From Lentisphaerota bacterium (GTDB lineage Bacteria; Verrucomicrobiota; Kiritimatiellia; UBA8416; JAIOPI01): DNA of 64,000 bases. The notes under the pieces are model-generated. The model did not search any database. It was not told where the DNA came from and saw nothing but the letters and a program-made list of their open reading frames with translations. The stretch is taken from NCBI GenBank assembly GCA_021413965.1, contig JAIOPI010000023.1, positions 56,000 through 119,999 of the forward strand. Reading direction: 5' to 3'. The number at the start of each line of letters is the position of its first letter. The first letter of the stretch is position 1. A program made the translations under genes and the position numbers. Below are positions 61,962 to 64,000 of this stretch, piece after piece.

Positions 61962-62991
61962 ATGGGTGGGGAAACGAAGCAGGAATGTCTGGAGAAGACA
62001 CGGGTTCGGTATCGGGGGGGCGGGCCGCAGGTACAAGAAGATTATCCTGGATGAGTTCTGTGCGACCTGGGAGTACAACCGCAAATACGCCATCGATTTG
62101 CTCAATGCCAAAGCACGCAAGCGCAGGGGGCGTCGCGGCCGGCCCGCCCGGTATGGCCGCCAGGAACACAAGGTCCTTGAGCAGATCTGGCTCGTGGCGA
62201 CGCGGCCCTGCTCCAGACGGTTGCAGGCCATGTTGGCGGCTTGGTTACCTTTCTACGAACAGCGCCACGGATCGTTGGATCGGACAACGAAAACGAATCT
62301 GCTTCAGATCAGCAAGAACAGCATTGATCGGCTCCTGAAGCCTACGCGTAGGCGATACGGGACCCATGGACGCTGCGGCACGCGGCCGGGCACACAATTG
62401 CTGCACCAGATTCCGATCAAGACTTCGCACTGGAAGGTCTCGGAGCCGGGCTTTATGCAGGCCGACACGGTGGCTCACGGTGGGGACTCGATGGAAGGGG
62501 ATTTCGTCCATAGCCTTACCTTTACGGACATTTGCAGCGGATGGACCGAAAACCGCGCGACATGGAACAAGGGCGCGCAGGGCGTTCTCACGCAGTTGCG
62601 GGAGTTGGAGGAGTCCTTACCGTTCCCGATCCAGGGCTTTCATTCGGACAATGGGAAAGAGTTCCTGAATCACCATCTGTATCGCTACTACTCACAACGC
62701 AAGGAACCCATCGGGATGTCGCGGGGCCGCCCACGCCAGGGCAACGACTCCGCCCAGGTGGAACAGAAGAACTGGAGCCATGTGCGACTCCTCCTCGGGT
62801 ATCAACGCCTCGACGATCCCTCCTTGGTGCCCAAAATCAACGAGCTCTATCGCCTCTGGGACGCGTTCAACAACTTCTTCTGCACGAACTTGAAGTTGAT
62901 CGAGAAAACCAAGGTGGGCTCGCGATACCAAAAGAAGTACGACATCCCCCAAAAGCCCTACCAACGTAAGCGTCACGCCGGCCACCTCTGA
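61962..62991 (+). pseudogene. Integrase-like transposase, frameshifted and C-terminally truncated
   Basis: AAAGGAGG 8 bases before the ATG at 61962 gives MGGETKQECLEKTRVRYRG, which then leaves frame at a run of seven G (62014-62020). Removing one G joins it to GRRYKKIILDEFCATWEYNR and the rest. DDE core: MQADTVAHGGDS, GFHSDNGKEFLN, NDSAQVEQKNW. The end, PQKPYQRKRHAGHL, stops where relatives continue, so the C-terminus is lost. Read without the correction it is one open frame from 61828. Confidence 0.75.
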
Positions 62992-63025
62992 CTGAGTCTA
63001 TCGTAGATGTCGTATGGTCTGGCCT

Positions 63026-63292
63026 ATGACATCTACGAACACACTGCCGATACTCAAGACGGACACGAGGGGCCGGGTGCGCACGCCCGCGGCGGATCGC
63101 GAGGCGCTGCTGGATCTGTTCGAGCAGGGCGGGATGAGCGGGGCGGCGTTTGCTCGGTCACACGGGATTCGTTACCCGACATTTGTCCATTGGCTGCAGG
63201 TCAGGCGCAAGCAGCGGGCGGAGAATGCCGCAGAGAGAGAGCGAGCAGCTCGACGCCAACCAGTTGATGCTGCTGTTCGGCGAACTGGATAA
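63026..63292 (+). CDS. IS66 accessory protein TnpA-like
   Basis: 88 aa from the ATG at 63026 (63014 also possible). RTPAADREALLDLFEQGGMSGAAFARSHGIRYPTFVHWLQ is the IS66 TnpA helix-turn-helix pattern. The start codon lies at the edge of a hairpin. It overlaps the tnpC frame. Confidence 0.75.
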   Translation: MTSTNTLPILKTDTRGRVRTPAADREALLDLFEQGGMSGAAFARSHGIRYPTFVHWLQVRRKQRAENAAERERAARRQPVDAAVRRTG

Positions 63293-63867
63293 GCCCAGTT
63301 CGCCTTCGGCCTCCGGGGACGCGGCGACCTTGGAGGCCGGGACGAAATCGCCGCACTCCCGCACCCCGCCGTCCCCGCTGCCCCGACAACGCGCCCGTGG
63401 TGACCGAAGTTATCGCCCCGGCGACGGTCACCGCCAATCCCGCCGCCTTCCGCCAGATCGGCGAAGAAACCAGCGAGCAGTTCGACTATGAGCCGGGTTA
63501 TGTCCTGCGCCGGCGGACCGTCCGGCGGGTCTGGGTGAGGCGGGGCGGCCTCGACGCCGCCCCTCTCATCGCCCCGCTGCCGCCGAATCTGATCGAGGGA
63601 GGCATCCTGGCGCCAGGGCTGCTGGCCCAAATCCTGGTGGGCAAGTATCACGACCACCTTCCGCTCTACCGGCAGCAGCGGATCTTCAACGACCGGTACG
63701 GGTTGTACATGCCGCGCCAGACGCTGGCCCGTGGCGTGGAGTTGGCGGCCACCTGGCTGGAACCCATCGTGCGAGAAATGCTGCGCGAGCAACTGGCCGG
63801 CGGTTACGTGCAGATCGACGAGACACCGGTCAATTACTTGAGTCCGGGCCTGGGGCAGACGGCCTAG
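63225..63867 (+). pseudogene. IS66 transposase TnpC, frameshifted and truncated
   Basis: The N-terminal piece (LDANQLMLLFGELDKPSS) is in one frame from 63225, while the rest (PDNAPVVTEVIAP, IGEETSEQFDYEPGYVLRRR, GLLAQILVGKYHDHLPLYRQQ, YVQIDETPVNYLSPG) is in the next; one extra base lies at about 63335-63375. It stops after NYLSPGLGQTA, where full transposases continue with the catalytic core. Confidence 0.75.
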
Positions 63868-63870
63868 CAG

Positions 63871-64000
63871 CCTGTCGGACTTGCGACAGTCGTTTTCATC
63901 AGTTTCGATAGCGTGGGTAAGCGCGGATGGTAAACTACGCGTCCATGAGCACACGCTTTGTGACGGTGGATCGGGAGACGCCGATGCTGTTGCCGGTGGA
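63871..64000 (+). mobile_element. Left end of an IS1182-like element
   Basis: Starts CAGCCTGTCGGACTTGCGAC, an IS-end-like sequence, right after the tnpC stop, and leads into the transposase start at 63945. Runs off the window. Confidence 0.5.
63945..64000 (+). CDS. IS1182-like transposase, 5' fragment
   Basis: MSTRFVTVDRETPMLLPV, cut by the window edge. The VDRETPMLLP opening is typical of IS1182 transposases. Only 18 residues are visible. Confidence 0.6.
   Translation, partial: MSTRFVTVDRETPMLLPV

Larger units (their letters stand above)
61866..62995 (+). mobile_element. Integrase-type insertion sequence, 3'-truncated
   Basis: Includes the two end repeats, the transposase at 61962-62991, and no matching inverted repeat on the right. 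The family is not certain (ISNCY/IS481-like integrase fold). The right limit is approximate. Confidence 0.6.
63002..63870 (+). mobile_element. IS66-family element remnant
   Basis: Contains the tnpA-like accessory gene and a broken tnpC; tnpB is absent between them. Begins near a hairpin CGTAGATGTC/GACATCTACG (63002-63037) and is cut on the right by the next IS. Limits approximate. Confidence 0.6.

Overview
The window is a 64 kb, GC-rich, gene-dense bacterial chromosome segment with one tRNA gene, no rRNA and no CRISPR array. The gene content suggests the PVC superphylum, most plausibly Kiritimatiellota or a relative in Verrucomicrobiota/Lentisphaerota. The pointers are a DUF1800/DUF1501 pair, very large secreted beta-helix and LamG proteins with thrombospondin type 3 repeats, a GH116-type glycosidase, URO-D-like proteins, a GldA/GldF/GldG-like plus DUF4340 operon, and type IV pilin clusters. 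This placement is an inference from gene content; no rRNA marker is present.

Layout: 1-1.4 kb is the 3' end of a secreted carbohydrate-binding protein. 1.5-2 kb holds a Cys-rich exported protein with its own promoter and terminator. 2.1-6 kb has alanine racemase and a GH116 enzyme. 5.9-9.3 kb (minus) is a five-gene pilin operon headed by a HAMP-only membrane protein. 9.5-13.2 kb has PhyH, DUF1800 and DUF1501. 13.3-16.5 kb has a DUF2959 lipoprotein, a membrane protein split by an in-frame amber codon, and glycerate kinase. 16.5-19.4 kb (minus) has hisF, hisH and DUF2851. 19.5-27.3 kb is an ABC/Gld-type export and envelope operon. 28.4-30.6 kb has GspL-like and GspM-like assembly proteins. 30.7-32.5 kb (minus) has recN plus a 52-aa membrane protein. 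A tRNA with a CAU anticodon lies at 32.7 kb. 33-36.3 kb is a DUF3570-ApbE-TlpA-DUF4266 redox operon. 36.3-40 kb (minus) has an NSS symporter with a small subunit, a barrel-like protein and a MalK/UgpC-type ATPase. 40-46.7 kb has an RNase-like Mut7-C protein, glycosyltransferases, DedA and a URO-D-like protein.

From 47 to 51.6 kb a GH88/cupin/Gfo-Idh-MocA/SDR set looks like an uronate-degradation operon. It is interrupted by a GxxExxY gene enclosed in inverted repeats and hairpins. From 51.7 to 61.8 kb (minus) there are three related secreted beta-helix/LamG proteins, including a 1717-aa mosaic, plus a TPR membrane protein and an unrecognised two-gene unit. The right end (61.9-64 kb) is a pile-up of decaying insertion sequences: a frameshifted, 3'-truncated integrase-type IS, a frameshifted IS66 element, and the start of an IS1182-like element.

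The strongest candidate for an under-described system is the redox operon. Its predicted outer-membrane DUF3570 protein carries an SGAT motif resembling the FMN-attachment site used by ApbE, and apbE is the next gene. The repeat-bounded GxxExxY cassette and the 26-bp palindromic repeat found inside a coding sequence are the next most interesting signals.
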